From Aphelocoma coerulescens (taxonomy: Eukaryota; Chordata; Aves; Passeriformes; Corvidae): DNA of 64,000 nt. Below, piece after piece: positions 1-11,005 of the stretch (positions are counted from its first letter, which is position 1; each line of letters opens with the position of its first letter). The position numbers and the translations under genes were made by a program. Below the pieces are notes generated by a model, which had not been told where the DNA came from, made no database searches, and saw only the letters and a program-made list of their open reading frames with translations. The stretch lies in contig NC_091014.1 in the NCBI RefSeq assembly GCF_041296385.1, positions 65,728,578 to 65,792,577 on the forward strand. The letters are read 5' to 3'.

Positions 1-2788
1 TGCTGGATGTCAGAAAATGCTGTCCACAAACTTCCCAAAATACTTTATAGTAGCCACAAAGTCATATCCCCTGTATATATCAGGGTCCTTAACTTCCTTT
101 TATATTTATTTATTCCTTTATTCCTTCTAGATACATCCTTCGAGCACAATCCAATAAATCTGAAGCATCCCAATGTTTAACAGGGATATACCTGGAAAAT
201 ATATCCTGCCCATGAAGATAGGTCTTAATCATTCATTTGGTTTGCTCTGCTTTTCAATTAATCTGCTTTTAATTTTTTTTTATTTACTAGCCATATTTTC
301 ACTGGTATATCAAGGACACATTTAAGTAGCATAGGCAATACTAGGGATAATTTTCTGTGCAATGAGAAAGTCTATCTTTCAGAAAACCAGCCAGTCTCTG
401 CACAGATATCTTTGAAAAAACTCATTTCTTTTGCCTTTGCTATTTTTCTTAATCATTAATAAGTTCCTTTGTATTGAGGGGGGTTATTTTTGTATTTCAC
501 TCTGAAGAAATCAGAGATGAAGGAGTTAATTAATAGGATCCATGGAATGATTTCTTGTGTTCATGAATATTCATTTATATGCAGAATGAAGCTTCTGGAT
601 TAAACTTCATTCATCTTAATTCAGCTTAAAAATCCATCCAGTAAATAACCTGACTTCCCTTAGCAATATTATTTCTTTCAAAAAAAAAGAAGAAGAAAGA
701 AATCCACCTTTTTAACAGTGGAAGTAAGTGAAAGAGCAAGTTTGTAAAGCATTTTGACCATGTGAAATGGGAGAGAGTAAGTGCAAATCACACTGTTACC
801 AGGTCCTTCCCCCCAGAGCTGTGTAACAGCTTTCCTTTTTGGATAATGTTTGCTTTCTGTGGCAAAGAGCTGTGAAGCTTAGAAATTTCTGCAGTACTTT
901 GTAAAATGAAAGTGCTGTGCAAGCTCTAGGCACTGGTTAAAATTTCCAAAGCCAGGTTTTCCCATAAATATGTAATGGCATCTACCCAAGAAAGCTCTCC
1001 TGAAATATCTGTGGGCCTAAATCTCAGGGGAGTAGCTTAAAAACAATTTGCCATGATTTTGGCATTGCAATACTAAAGATATTTTACACCCAAAACCTTG
1101 CCATTCTTAAAGATGTCAGCAATCACATCATCACTTCATGACTTTGGCCAAAGTGGTAGCCAGATTTCCCTAGGAAAGGAAAAGATTTCCCATGGCTTGG
1201 ACATTGGACTGGAGCAGCTGCTGCCTGAACACCCCATGAGGGAGGGGTGTGTGTTCTTTGGCATGGGCTAAACCAGAATTTCTGTTGACTCATTCACTGT
1301 GCTTCCCAGCAGACATCCTGGAAGAGCCACAGGTAGCTACAGGGAGGGAATAGGGGCAGAGTCCTGCCTGTGGATGTGCCTGGCCCCAGGGACATGAAGC
1401 CCTTGGCCCACAGCTCAGGACCTGTGGGGTGACCCAGCAGCCACACCAAGGGAGCCACCAGCCACGTGCAGGGATGTCCCCTCAGCTGACCCTGACGAGC
1501 TGCAGGGTTGTAGCTGTTCGCTAATTCCGGTTGGACAGATCCCACAAATCCCAGAAACTCCAGGGGTAACGCTCCTGCGGGCGCAAGCTGGGTCATGACA
1601 TCTCATTTCAGAGGAAACTGCTTGTGGCCAGGCATTGGAGAAGAAATAAAACAGCAACCCCTGCTCCAATTCCCCCCAACTTAGTGAAGGTTAGCTTGGA
1701 AAAATCTCCTCTTATTTTACCTTGGAAAATCCCCATTTAGCAAAAGAAGTGTCAAAACAAAGGGAGAATTAAATGCCTGCTACCTCATGAGCCAGATACA
1801 ATGTCCCTTCAGACTTGGTGAGGTGCCTCAAAACTTTGTGTGGGAAAGAAGAAAAGAGAAGTGGATTCTCTGATGTCTGAGAGCACTCTGCAGCCCCCGG
1901 ACCCTCACAGCACTGCAATGTGTAAAGGCAGATGATCTGGGGCAGTCTGGTGGTAGAGAACCAGGACTTTTCTACCTAAAAACCTAGTGCTACAAAGGCA
2001 GATTTGATTGATGAGATCCTGAAATGATCTTATGGCTCACTCCACCTGCAATTCACAGTCTTCTCTTCCGTGTATGTTTGTGTCAGCTTATCAGCGCCTT
2101 GACAACTGTTGTGGCTTTGGGGACGGAGAGTAAAATACTTCAACAGGTGACATTTAATCCAGTCATCCCTTAAGCTTTCACTGTCTGACACATCATGCAC
2201 AGTGTGGAAAGTGCTCCTCTGTCAAACTGCTGACCTGTGGCTTCACCAAGGTATTTTGAAGCCTCGCATACTTAAGAGTCTCATGGGATTTCATCTTGAA
2301 ACACATCTAGTTTTGCCCTAAGTGACACATTTCCTGGCACCTGTGGCTGGTGCCCTGCTTGACACCCAGGGCTGGTTCCCTGCCTCGCGGGAACTGCTCT
2401 GCAGGGAGCACCTCTCACTGGCGTGGCGCTGAGGATGCTCCCGCTGCCGTAGACAACGTTACAATACATATAACACATACCCACTCTTGCAGCAGGCTCT
2501 TATCTCGACAGGCAATCGAGTTACCCACAGAGTGTGGAGACACATGAAAAGCAGCAGGTCTCCCTCTCTTTCAGATCCTGTAAGGAATCAAAGACATCTA
2601 CAGTACAGTATTTTCCAAGCCCGGGAGGCTTGCTGAGTTTACGCAATCTAGAGGAAAACACTGCACTTTTCAACTGTCTCAACCAAACACAACGGTTCAT
2701 GTAAACCAAAAGCTGCGCTTCAGACAACGCCAGGACAGCAGGCAGCTCTGTCCCTCCCCGTCCTTCATCCCACCAAACTCTACTTTAC
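1..2788 (-). other. KCNJ8: KCNJ8 intron 2, 3' part missing
   Basis: Sequence downstream of the KCNJ8 donor at 2788/2787. It is AT-rich with a moderately GC-rich patch around 1290-1600 and no CR1 copy. No reading frame resembles the large final KCNJ8 exon (selectivity filter GFG, M2, cytoplasmic domain), so that exon must lie left of position 1 and this intron is longer than 2.78 kb. Short open frames here show no recognisable protein. I see nothing else that can be supported. Confidence 0.75.
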
Positions 2789-3153
2789 CTGACACACGTC
2801 ACGCACGGTGTCCACTTCGTGCTGTTCAAAGTGTTTTCCGTGCTCGGGTCCATGTCGCCGTGGGCAAAAGCCACCAGCCACCACATCATGGCAAAGAGCA
2901 GCCAGCTGCACAGGAAGGACATGGTAAAGATGACCAGCGTGTGACGCCACTTCAGGTCCACCAGGGTGGTGAAGATGTCCTGCAGGAATCGCCCCTGCTC
3001 GCGGATGTTCTTGTGGGCCAGGTTGCACGCGCCGTTCTTGGCGATGAAGCGGGCTTTGCGTGGCCGGTCACGGATGCGCGGCTTGCGCAGGTTCTCGGCA
3101 GCGATCCGTGCCAGCACATACTCTTCAGGGATGATACTCTTGCGAGCCAGCAT
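2789..3153 (-). CDS. KCNJ8: Kir6.1 inward-rectifier K+ channel, first coding exon (partial gene)
   Basis: Encodes the first 121 residues, plus two bases of codon 122, of Kir6.1, the pore subunit of vascular-type KATP channels in the plasma membrane. It begins [12 protein letters not shown] and carries the cytosolic N-terminus, the amphipathic slide helix ([16 protein letters not shown], about residues 53-68) and TM1 (about 70-98, ending [10 protein letters not shown]). A variable extracellular turret follows, then a CVTCVR segment. The exon ends AG|gtaaag, which splits an Arg codon. The start is the ATG at 3153; the frame is closed upstream by a TGA at 3177, and the only codon between that could be a start is a GTG. 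The turret differs strongly from mammals and carries an NST glycosylation sequon; mammals have Asn where the second Cys of CVTCVR sits. The rest of the protein (pore loop, M2, cytosolic domain) is outside the window. Identity is very secure from the near-identical N-terminus. Confidence 0.96.
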
Positions 3154-3167
3154 CTTCCTGCCACCAT
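2952..3167 (-). other. Overlapping upstream ORF on KCNJ8 (71 codons)
   Basis: An ATG 14 bases upstream of the Kir6.1 start opens a different frame that runs 71 codons into the Kir6.1 coding region before its stop. Its context is favourable (A at -3, G at +4), whereas the Kir6.1 ATG has A at -3 but C at +4. The peptide resembles nothing known. If used, it would reduce Kir6.1 initiation through leaky scanning. That is inference; only the ATG, its context and the overlap are visible. Confidence 0.4.
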
Positions 3168-3233
3168 AGTCCACTCAGCAATCTGAAATGGAGGATGGTC
3201 CCTCTAGCAAGTCGCCGCAGGGCTCGCTTTACC
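3154..3233 (-). other. KCNJ8: KCNJ8 5' UTR part of exon 2
   Basis: Eighty bases between a good acceptor (pyrimidine tract then ttttgcag, ending at 3234) and the Kir6.1 ATG. It contains one upstream ATG at 3167, out of frame with the main start. A second, weaker acceptor (catttcag) near 3183 could shorten this leader but would still keep the upstream ATG. Confidence 0.7.
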
Positions 3234-3984
3234 CTGCAAAATAGAGAGAGCCTGGTCAGAGTTGTCACCTGTGCGAGAAGTCCTGATTAGGTACCCCCTG
3301 CCAAACCCCCCTACATTAAATGCTGGTTCTACAGTGCCCTCCCTCTCTCAGACCATCGTTTTTATATGAGCAGTCGGTATCAGCTCGTAGCAGAAATGAA
3401 AGATGCTATTAGGAGACTCCTTGCAGGAAGGGAGGCTGCACAGCAGTCTCACAAAGTCGGTGTAAAGTACCGTGACAGACACCAGGTCGGTTCCTCAGGC
3501 TGTTTCTCCGGGAGACAGCAATGCTCAGATGGGTACCGGAACACGAAGCACTAAGTTATTCGCATCCTTCAGGACCTGAAGAATCAGATGTCTGTGGTTT
3601 GAGCCGAAGTTAGTCTGCGGAGAGAGTGTGGAGACTCCTTCCTTACGGCTGCAGCCCCGCAGCGCATCCAGCAGCCCGCCGGGAGCCCCTGCCCCGTCCC
3701 CCGACAGCATCACAAGAAGGGGCTGAGCTGGAGGTGCGGCAGGCAGGGAACGGGACTCCACAGAGCAAGCGGTCGCATTTTCCCTCGCAGCTCCTTCCCT
3801 TCCGGGATCAGGCGGGGAAACCCTCCCTTTATTCCCAAACTTTGTCCCCAAACGGGTGACAGAACAAACCCACGGAAAGCCCGGCTCCCCGGCGGCTGGC
3901 CCGTCCCACCGGGGGAGGGCAGGGCTGCCTGACCCCCGGCGCCTCGCAGGGACCCCCCCGGTCCCCGGCCCCGCCGCCACTCAC
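3234..3984 (-). other. KCNJ8: KCNJ8 intron 1
   Basis: A 751-bp intron between the donor CTGCG|gtgagt inside the CpG island and the acceptor before exon 2. The half next to exon 1 is GC-rich and belongs to the CpG island. No repeat or conserved gene is recognised. The open frames seen here (for example 3525-3980) follow from high GC content. Confidence 0.6.
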
Positions 3985-4210
3985 CGCAGAACGGGGCGGG
4001 ACGCGGCCGGCCCGGGCGGAGCGGGCCGGGCGGAGCGGGGGGGGCCCGGGCGGAGCGGGGCGGGGCTCGGGGGGGATGCGCGGCGGGGCCGGGGCGGGAC
4101 TCGGACTGGGGATGCGGGGCTCGGACTGGGGATGCGGGGCTCGCTCGGGATGCGGGGCTCGCTCGGGATGCGGAGCCGGGGAGGGGAACCGCGGTCGGGA
4201 TGCGGAGCAC
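3985..4210 (-). other. KCNJ8: KCNJ8 non-coding exon 1 (donor exact, 5' end approximate)
   Basis: The consensus splice donor TCTGCG|gtgagt in a CpG island 0.75 kb upstream of the coding exon marks a short 5' UTR exon, as in mammalian KCNJ8. Only the donor edge at 3985 is supported by sequence. The transcription start is unknown and 4210 is a guess within the CpG-rich stretch. No TATA box is seen upstream on the minus strand. Confidence 0.5.
4100..4175. repeat. Short GC-rich minisatellite in the KCNJ8 promoter
   Basis: Two exact 20-bp units (ctcggactggggatgcgggg) are followed by two 18-bp units (ctcgctcgggatgcgggg, the second ending in ag), with a degenerate further copy near 4193-4208. It sits just upstream of, or across, the expected KCNJ8 start. 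Confidence 0.8.
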
Positions 4211-5616
4211 GGGCGCACACGCTCCCTACGCTGCGCGGTGCCTACGGCCGATGGGTTCGGGGCTTTTAGGCAGGTTCCAGCCCATTTAGCAGCGGGGCAA
4301 GTTGCTAGCACTAGTGGCCTGTGCCATTTCGCTGGGTATACAAAGCTGCGCGCCTGCCCTGCGCGCCTGCTTCCCCTGGCAAGCCAGGAGTTGTGCTGGC
4401 TTTATCTTCCCTCGAATCTGGCTGAGACAGAGAAAGCGAGGCTTGTGCGTAAGTGTTTGGGGGACCAAAGCCAGAATCTCATGACCTTTGCAGATTTGGA
4501 CAAACTTAATTACCTGTCTCTGCAAGAAAAGGAGGAAAGACATTTCTTTTCACGGGTTGCATCAGGCCCGTTGTAATGTTCAGCTGGGCAATGGGCACCG
4601 GCCGGTGGAGGCTTGTATTTGGGATGGGTATAGGAGGAATTATGCACAATGACAACCTCTCCCTCGCCTCCCCAGTGAAATCACTGAAGTTCTTTCTCTT
4701 TCCCACTGGTTGAGGTTTACAGTTTTTGGCCCTTGTGTTTAATGGAAACTTGCATTCTTGGAAATTGCAGTTTTTTTGTGGTTTTTTTTTGTCCTGAGGT
4801 CTTAGGGTTTGTAATAGGAAGAATAAACAGTACATCAACTTTATGAAAATATCTAAATTTAGATTTTAATGAAGCCAAGTGCAGAGATTGTGTCAGATTA
4901 ACCCCAAATCCAAGGAGTGTGAGTGTGTGTGTGTACGCTAGGGAGGTTCCAAACTTTTCTGTCTACCACTCAAGTGAATCACCTGTAGGGTATAAAATTT
5001 ATACAGAACAAAATACCTCACTCCTTTCTGTAAACTAGGGAACTGCTTGACAGGCCTGTTGCAATCAGGAAGGTTTTAAGCGTGTTCAGGCTTGGAAAAA
5101 CTGAGAAGGCACCTTTGACAGGCAGTATAATCCTCAGCGTGAAGATATCCACCCTGCTGAACACATGCACGTGCTCAACTTTAAATAGATGAGTGGTTCC
5201 TGGAAACTTCTCCAGCACTGGCCTTTGCTAATACCACATACCTGGTAGCCAGAGGAGAGACAGACGCAAAGCCCCAGTCATATTAGGCAATTAGCTAAGT
5301 ATTTGTGTGTGAAATTAACTTTAGGCAGATGGGAAGCTGAAAAATCAGGGTCTAAGCCAAATATGTTTAGATTCTAACCAGACTCTGAGTACAAACACAT
5401 AAAGTCACTTGGGTGGGTATCTGCAGGGTCAGCATTGTTGGTGTGTGGCACTTTGTGGGCCAGGCTTGGAGAACTTGAGAAATGACCCTGCTACAAATGG
5501 AGTGGCAGAGAGAGCTCTAGAGGGGCTGACTCATTTGTTTCATGCAGCCTCCAAAAGTGCATCTCACTTGGATGTAACTATTGGAAATAACTGGTTTAAT
5601 ACACATGAAAAAAAAG

Positions 5617-5671
5617 TTCCCTTTTCCTTTTTCCCTTTTCCTTATTCTTTTCCTCTGCCCTTCTCCCTTTT
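5617..5671. repeat. Pyrimidine-rich tract
   Basis: About 55 bases that are almost all C/T on the plus strand, preceded by an A run. It is low complexity; such tracts can be unstable or form triplex DNA, but no function is shown. Confidence 0.55.
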
Positions 5672-8600
5672 AGCTCCTGTGAAGTATTTGTTCTGTTCTA
5701 GGGATAGAAACAAGATTGGTGTTCCCCAGTACGGCTGCTAGATGCAACTCAAAATAACTGTCTGAGAACTGCATGGAGCACTCCCCACCCCTCACTTCTC
5801 CATGAGATTCTTGAATTGTATGACTTTGCTTCTGACACAGATTGACTCATGCCACTTGCTCAGTCACACAGTTTCCTCTGAAGCTCTTGAAATCCACAGC
5901 TTTATAAGCAGGAGCACAGAAACACCAAGAAATGTTGCTTTATTTACTTGCCACCTCAGAGCATAACCCACGTGTGGCTGGTTTTGGCCCCATCCCCTTC
6001 TCGCTCAGCCCCTCAGCTGCTGCTGTGCTCCCCACCCCATCTCTGCTGGTAGTGAGTGCAACTGTGTGACACTAAGTTAGAGTGTGGATTAGCAGGTAGT
6101 TTGAAAAAATGGATCAAACCCATCTTTGAGGGCAGGTGGGAGCAAGGAGTAACATTCCTCAATCTATTGAAGTGGAACAGAAACTGCTGCCAGCACCGGC
6201 ACTGTCAGGAGTCCCCTGTGAGCTCTCAGCCCCACATGTTCCCCACTAACCTGCTGGAGGTTTCCTCCCCCTTCACTGGGCACCATGCAGAGGCTGGAAT
6301 TTTTGTAGCTGAGATAGGAAGGGATCCCTCAAACACACACAAATAGTCCTGGCACAGCCCCAGTGTGACTGAACAGAAGTTACTGATCCTTTCACCCACC
6401 ATCATACAGTGCAGGAAAAGTGTTCATAAAATCCCATCTTTTCCTCTCTGCCTGTTCAATACTGGAAGAGATGCCTTCCTCCTCACTTTTACTGGAGATT
6501 ATAGTTTTGAGGAAGCCTGCTGGGCCATGACCACAGGGATGTGAGGATCAAGAGCTCCAGACATGATTCTGAGCACAGAATCCATTTCCCCAAGTTCCAG
6601 TGTATGAATATGCTCTGGGGAGTGACAGCTACTAAAACCCGTCCCCTCTGACCTTTTAAATACTTGTTTGGTTGCCACATGCACACTTGAGTCTGAGATT
6701 CAAGTAATAGCTGGGAAAATCTCCTAAAACATCTCCTAACCCGTTTGGTAAGGAACATGGTGTCTGAGTGTTGTGAACACAGCCTTTTCAGGAAAAAAAT
6801 GCTCAGAACTGATGGCAGTTTTAGGTCCAGTTTTCTTAAGGCCCTTCATGTGTCTCCTTCTTGCTGTTTCATTCCCCAACACCCACAAGCATTAGTGATA
6901 TTATGGTAAATATCACTTTACAACTATGCCTATCTAAAAAACAGGATTAAATAATGCGCTTAGACATGAATCTGAAATTTCCACATTATAGCCATGTCCA
7001 GCCCTTCCAGAAAATCCTGCTTCGTAATAAGTTTTGTTTGAAATTCTAATCTTAGCTTAGAGATAGGATGACTTTGCAGGCATGCAGAGATGTCATGTAC
7101 TTAGAGGCTTCCACAGAGACACAAAGCTGATAAGCCATATTCGGATAGCGTGGGTGAACTCTTCCCTACATGAGCTGGCAGGACATCCATCAAACATGAA
7201 AGAGCAGAAACTGCAAACTAAGGGCATCTGTTACCCTGAACCAACTCTTTTTTTCTCCTCCTGTTTCATGCAAGAGCAGCAGGACAAAAATAGTTTTTAT
7301 CATCAGAATACATGTGACTAGTGCCCCTGGTCCAATGTAAGTTGCATAGTGAAGTTTATTCATTACGTGCCTTTTCCTGGAGTTTATCCTAAGGCTCTGG
7401 GAAGAGCAACCCCAGTTTGGGGTTGTTTCCTTGCCTCTCCATGCCATAAGTTATGGGAAGGCTGTAAATCAGTTTCTAGGTGGGTTGAACATGGTTACAG
7501 TGAGTCTCTAGCTGTGTTCCTAGTGTGGTGTCCGTTATATTCTTCTCCTCTCTGGCTCACTGGCTTTTCCAGGGTTAAATTAAGATTGTGCCAGTGACAG
7601 AAGAGAGATGCCATTCTCAAATTCAGACCTTATCACGGAATATCTGGTAACTCCAAGCCCTCAAATCTCAGATGCTGTGCTGGGACCTGAAGAAGCAGAT
7701 GGCCTCAAACCTGAATGATTCAGCCACAGTACTCAGAGATTCTTACACTCCAACCTTCCTGCCTCTGACAGAGAAGTCTAATGGTCATATGGCTGAAAGA
7801 GTAAGGGCCTAATGTGGCTGGTAGAATAAAAACACATATAACCATTAAATAAGCAAGAATATGCTGCCTTGGGGCATCTGTGGCTGTGATCCTGAAGGGT
7901 GGTAGATCTGGACCATGTCATTTACACGAAGCTGCATTAGTTCCTTAGTTACATGGTTAAATATTTTACTGCACGTTGGAAGTGATATTTATGGATATAG
8001 CCCGAAAATCCTGAAGTAAATTAAAGGGAGAGTTAAGAGATGTCATGAGAATAGCTATGAGGAACTCTTTTGGGCAGTCCTAGCTGGGACTGTTCATTAC
8101 TTACTTATACCTTTAATCCAAAGGTTGTATAACCATGTAATGTATTTATGTATAAAGCAGACTAATATACATACATGGGAATGAATGCAGTGGCCACTGA
8201 AATGTGCAGTGTGGTGTCGTGAGCTGAATGCTGCATTATTATACAGCAGTTCTTGGGATGAAAATCCCCGTGTTGTATGACTAGCACGTGATGAATCACA
8301 ATTACACCTAACAGAAACCAATTAAAAATATTTTTTAAATGACTGCTTGTTTATAGTGTTCAGAATGTGGTTTATTATATTAGAGAAATGAGCAGCCCCT
8401 GCCAGGAATGTCTGTTCTGCTTGCATGGGTAGTGCCTAGCAGCAGACAAATGCTGTCAATAGTGAATAATTATTAGTAACTGTAGTAAATAGATTTTCTA
8501 AAAATCTCTCTTCTCTTGACAGAGTACACTTGGAAGCTTCTTAGCTTCATTCAAGCCAATGCTTTAAGCTGTCCTGCCAAAACAGCATCAGCAAGTTGCT

Positions 8601-10136
8601 AATTTGTACGAGTCAGAGAGCTTCTGCCTCAGGACAGTTTTTTTGATGATTTGAATACCTGATAGTCTTTCCCCACAGTTCTGCACAGAGGTCAATTCTA
8701 GTGGAGAAAAAACAGAGCAGTAAAAAACCGACGTGGAAATGACTGGGATGTTTGCGTGGCAATGAATAATTTGATTTACAGTTTTGTTTTCAGACTTTTC
8801 TTAGTAGTCTCTTAGTTTTGCCTCTGAAAGGATTTATTTCCAAAGAAACTAAGGAGTTCTTCACATGCCACCATGGAATTCATATCAGAGAATTTACATA
8901 ACATATTTCGATTTTAAATAAGGCTTTCAAAAGATGCTACTTGAGGATACAAATATACTGAGTTAATTTTTGCTTTTAATCACAACTCATGGGAGAATCA
9001 TTGCTCCAGAGAGGTTTTTACAAGTGGTGCTGTGGTTTCAGTGGATACTTTAGAGCTGATTTCGACTGGCAGTATCACACTGGGGACATAGGGTTATAGT
9101 GCTTCCAAGGGGAACATACTCCAGCTTCTGACACTGGATAATGGAAATATGGTAATGGAAAGATGGCCCCTGTCCACAGCTTTTTAAATAAAGGTAGCTG
9201 TTGACTCAAGTGCATTGTATCTCTACTTATTTATTGATAAAATGCCTACAAAGCTTGTGTAAAATGCTCATATGAGGTTTCCTTCAGCTTATCATGATGC
9301 ATTAGCAGAACTGTCTGTGAATGAATTAACATCTTTACACAATAAAACACAACAGTCCATTGCTTTGGGAAGCAAAAAGAGCACAATCAATTAAATAAAG
9401 CAATTCATTGTACAAGGAGTTTTTACTACTTGACCACATTCAAAATTGCATTTATATTTTAAGAAAACACAATTCGATTGCTTTTTGCAGAGGTTTTACA
9501 TATAATGAGACGCAAACTTCTTTGGGCTATATTCCTGTTGGTACTAACTGAGTTGCATGGAGGTGTACAAATTTATAGCAGAGGTGTTCTGCTAGTTTAC
9601 ACAAACCTAAAAGAGGCTTGACCAAGTGCTTGAGAAGCTTTGGAGAATATATTCTTTCAGCTGAATGATACAGTTGGGAAAAGCAGGCACACTCTTGCAA
9701 ATAAAGAGCTTTTTCAGGTCTGCAGTGAGACTGGAACTTACAAACACTTGAGATACTTCGTGTGTGGATCACTTGGCCTAACAAAGCAGAGATCTCTCCC
9801 TGCAGACTTTGCCTTGCTTATGCCCCTGGCTTAACAGAGCTATCCCAAACTGCTCAGGGGAAGTTCCAGTGTTTCCCAGCATGATTAAGTTTGGGCTCAA
9901 TAAAGGTTGTATGGGATATTTCTAGTTTAGAAGAAGCAGGGATGAGCTGTTATGTGCTGTGATGAGTGTGATGAATGGCAACAGAACAGGAAGGTAGACT
10001 TTGATCTGTGCCAGCCGTTAGACCCGGCTCAAGGAGTGGGAAAGTTACCCACGGGTTGTAAGCCAAAGGTTAAGAAACACTGCTGTGGCTCCACAAGCAG
10101 TTGCACAGACAGTTTCTGTACTTTAAGGGGACCTGC

Positions 10137-10440
10137 AGGAAAGATGGGAAGGGACTCTGGGAGGGAGTGCAGTGCTAGGAGGAGGGGGAATGGCTTCACA
10201 CTGACAGAGAGCAGGGTTAGATTGGATATGAGGAAGAAATTGTTCCCTGTGAGGGTGGGGAGGCCCTGGCACAGGTTGCCCAGAGCAGCTGTGGCTGCCC
10301 CATCCCTGGCAGTGTCCAAGGCCAGGCTGGATGGGGCTCTGAGCAAGCTGGGATAGTGGAAGGTGTCCCTGCCCATGGCAGGGAGTGGAACAAGAGGAGC
10401 TTTAAGGTCCCTCCAAACCCAAACCATTCTGTGATTCTAT
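10137..10440 (+). mobile_element. CR1 LINE 3' fragment
   Basis: A 5'-truncated CR1 retrotransposon in plus orientation. It shows the familiar CR1 3' region: a stretch around 'gattggatatgaggaagaaa', then 'ggcacaggttgccc', 'ccatccctggcagtgtccaa', 'gatggggctctgagcaa', and the terminal 'aaccattctgtgattctatg' with its 8-bp microsatellite-like tail. It lies between ABCC9 and KCNJ8, antisense to both genes. The start is approximate. Confidence 0.9.
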
Positions 10441-10747
10441 GTTTGGCAACAAGGGATCTACTCCTTCTACTTTGCTGTTTCTCTTCCAGAAATAGTTATC
10501 AGAAAAATGAATGCAGATGGGATGAGAAATATTATTTAGGATCTATCACAGAGATGACTTTTGTCTGTCCATAATCAATTTTACACATAGCCAGTGTTCA
10601 CATTCAAAGCTCCTTTGCAAAAGGAAGAACTTCATAGTTCTGAAGCATATCACAATAATGAAAGCTTGCTTAGTTTAATGCTTAGAAAAACAAACTAACC
10701 TCAAACCATGATGCCACTAGAGTAAGTGTCCCCCTGAAGAGCAGGGG

Positions 10748-11005
10748 TGTTATGACAGAAAGACAGGAAAGGGGAAAGGAGAGTGAGTGCAGAGCTGTGT
10801 GAGAGAAGAAATGGGGCAGAGGGCATGGAGCTCAACTGGGAAGGAGTGGGAGGGCACAGGCAGAATGAGGAGCATCCTGAGATAAAGGAGGAGCCTCAGA
10901 GGGCTATGATATAAGAAGATGGTGAAGAAAAAAGAGCAAGGAGTCTGTGGAAGAGAAGAAGGGCCTACCAGCAGAAGAGGCAGTGTGAAAAGAGTCAAAG
11001 AAGCA
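10748..11005. repeat. Purine-rich low-complexity tract
   Basis: About 250 bases dominated by A and G on the plus strand (runs such as ggaaaggggaaaggagag). No gene or known repeat is recognised. Confidence 0.5.

Larger units (their letters stand above)
3640..4260 (-). promoter_or_regulatory. KCNJ8: CpG-island promoter of KCNJ8
   Basis: A very GC- and CpG-rich stretch in otherwise AT-rich DNA, placed at the 5' end of KCNJ8. Three near-identical 13-bp copies of cgggcggagcggg (4013, 4027 and 4047) each contain a GGGCGG GC box, the classic Sp1/KLF site. TATA-less CpG-island initiation is the likely mode. It could in principle fire both ways, but nothing recognisable is transcribed on the plus strand. 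Edges are approximate. Confidence 0.7.

Noticed and set aside
1294..1669. Overlapping minus frames of 84-100 codons in KCNJ8 intron 2
   Set aside because: No similarity to known proteins, no splice context; a GC-richer patch of intron.
1..2788. Final coding exon of KCNJ8
   Set aside because: No frame shows the GFG filter or the Kir cytoplasmic domain; it is outside the window.
3154..3174. Seven-residue N-terminal extension of Kir6.1 (DYGGRK before MLARK)
   Set aside because: The first codon is GTG, not ATG, and mammalian Kir6.1 begins MLARK; the ATG at 3153 is the start.
2860..3186. Open frames on the plus strand opposite the KCNJ8 exon
   Set aside because: Antisense shadow of a conserved coding exon.
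3525..4311. Several long GC-rich open frames on both strands at the CpG island
   Set aside because: Pro/Ala/Arg/Gly-rich shadows of high GC content. No domain, no splice support, and they overlap the KCNJ8 promoter and leader.
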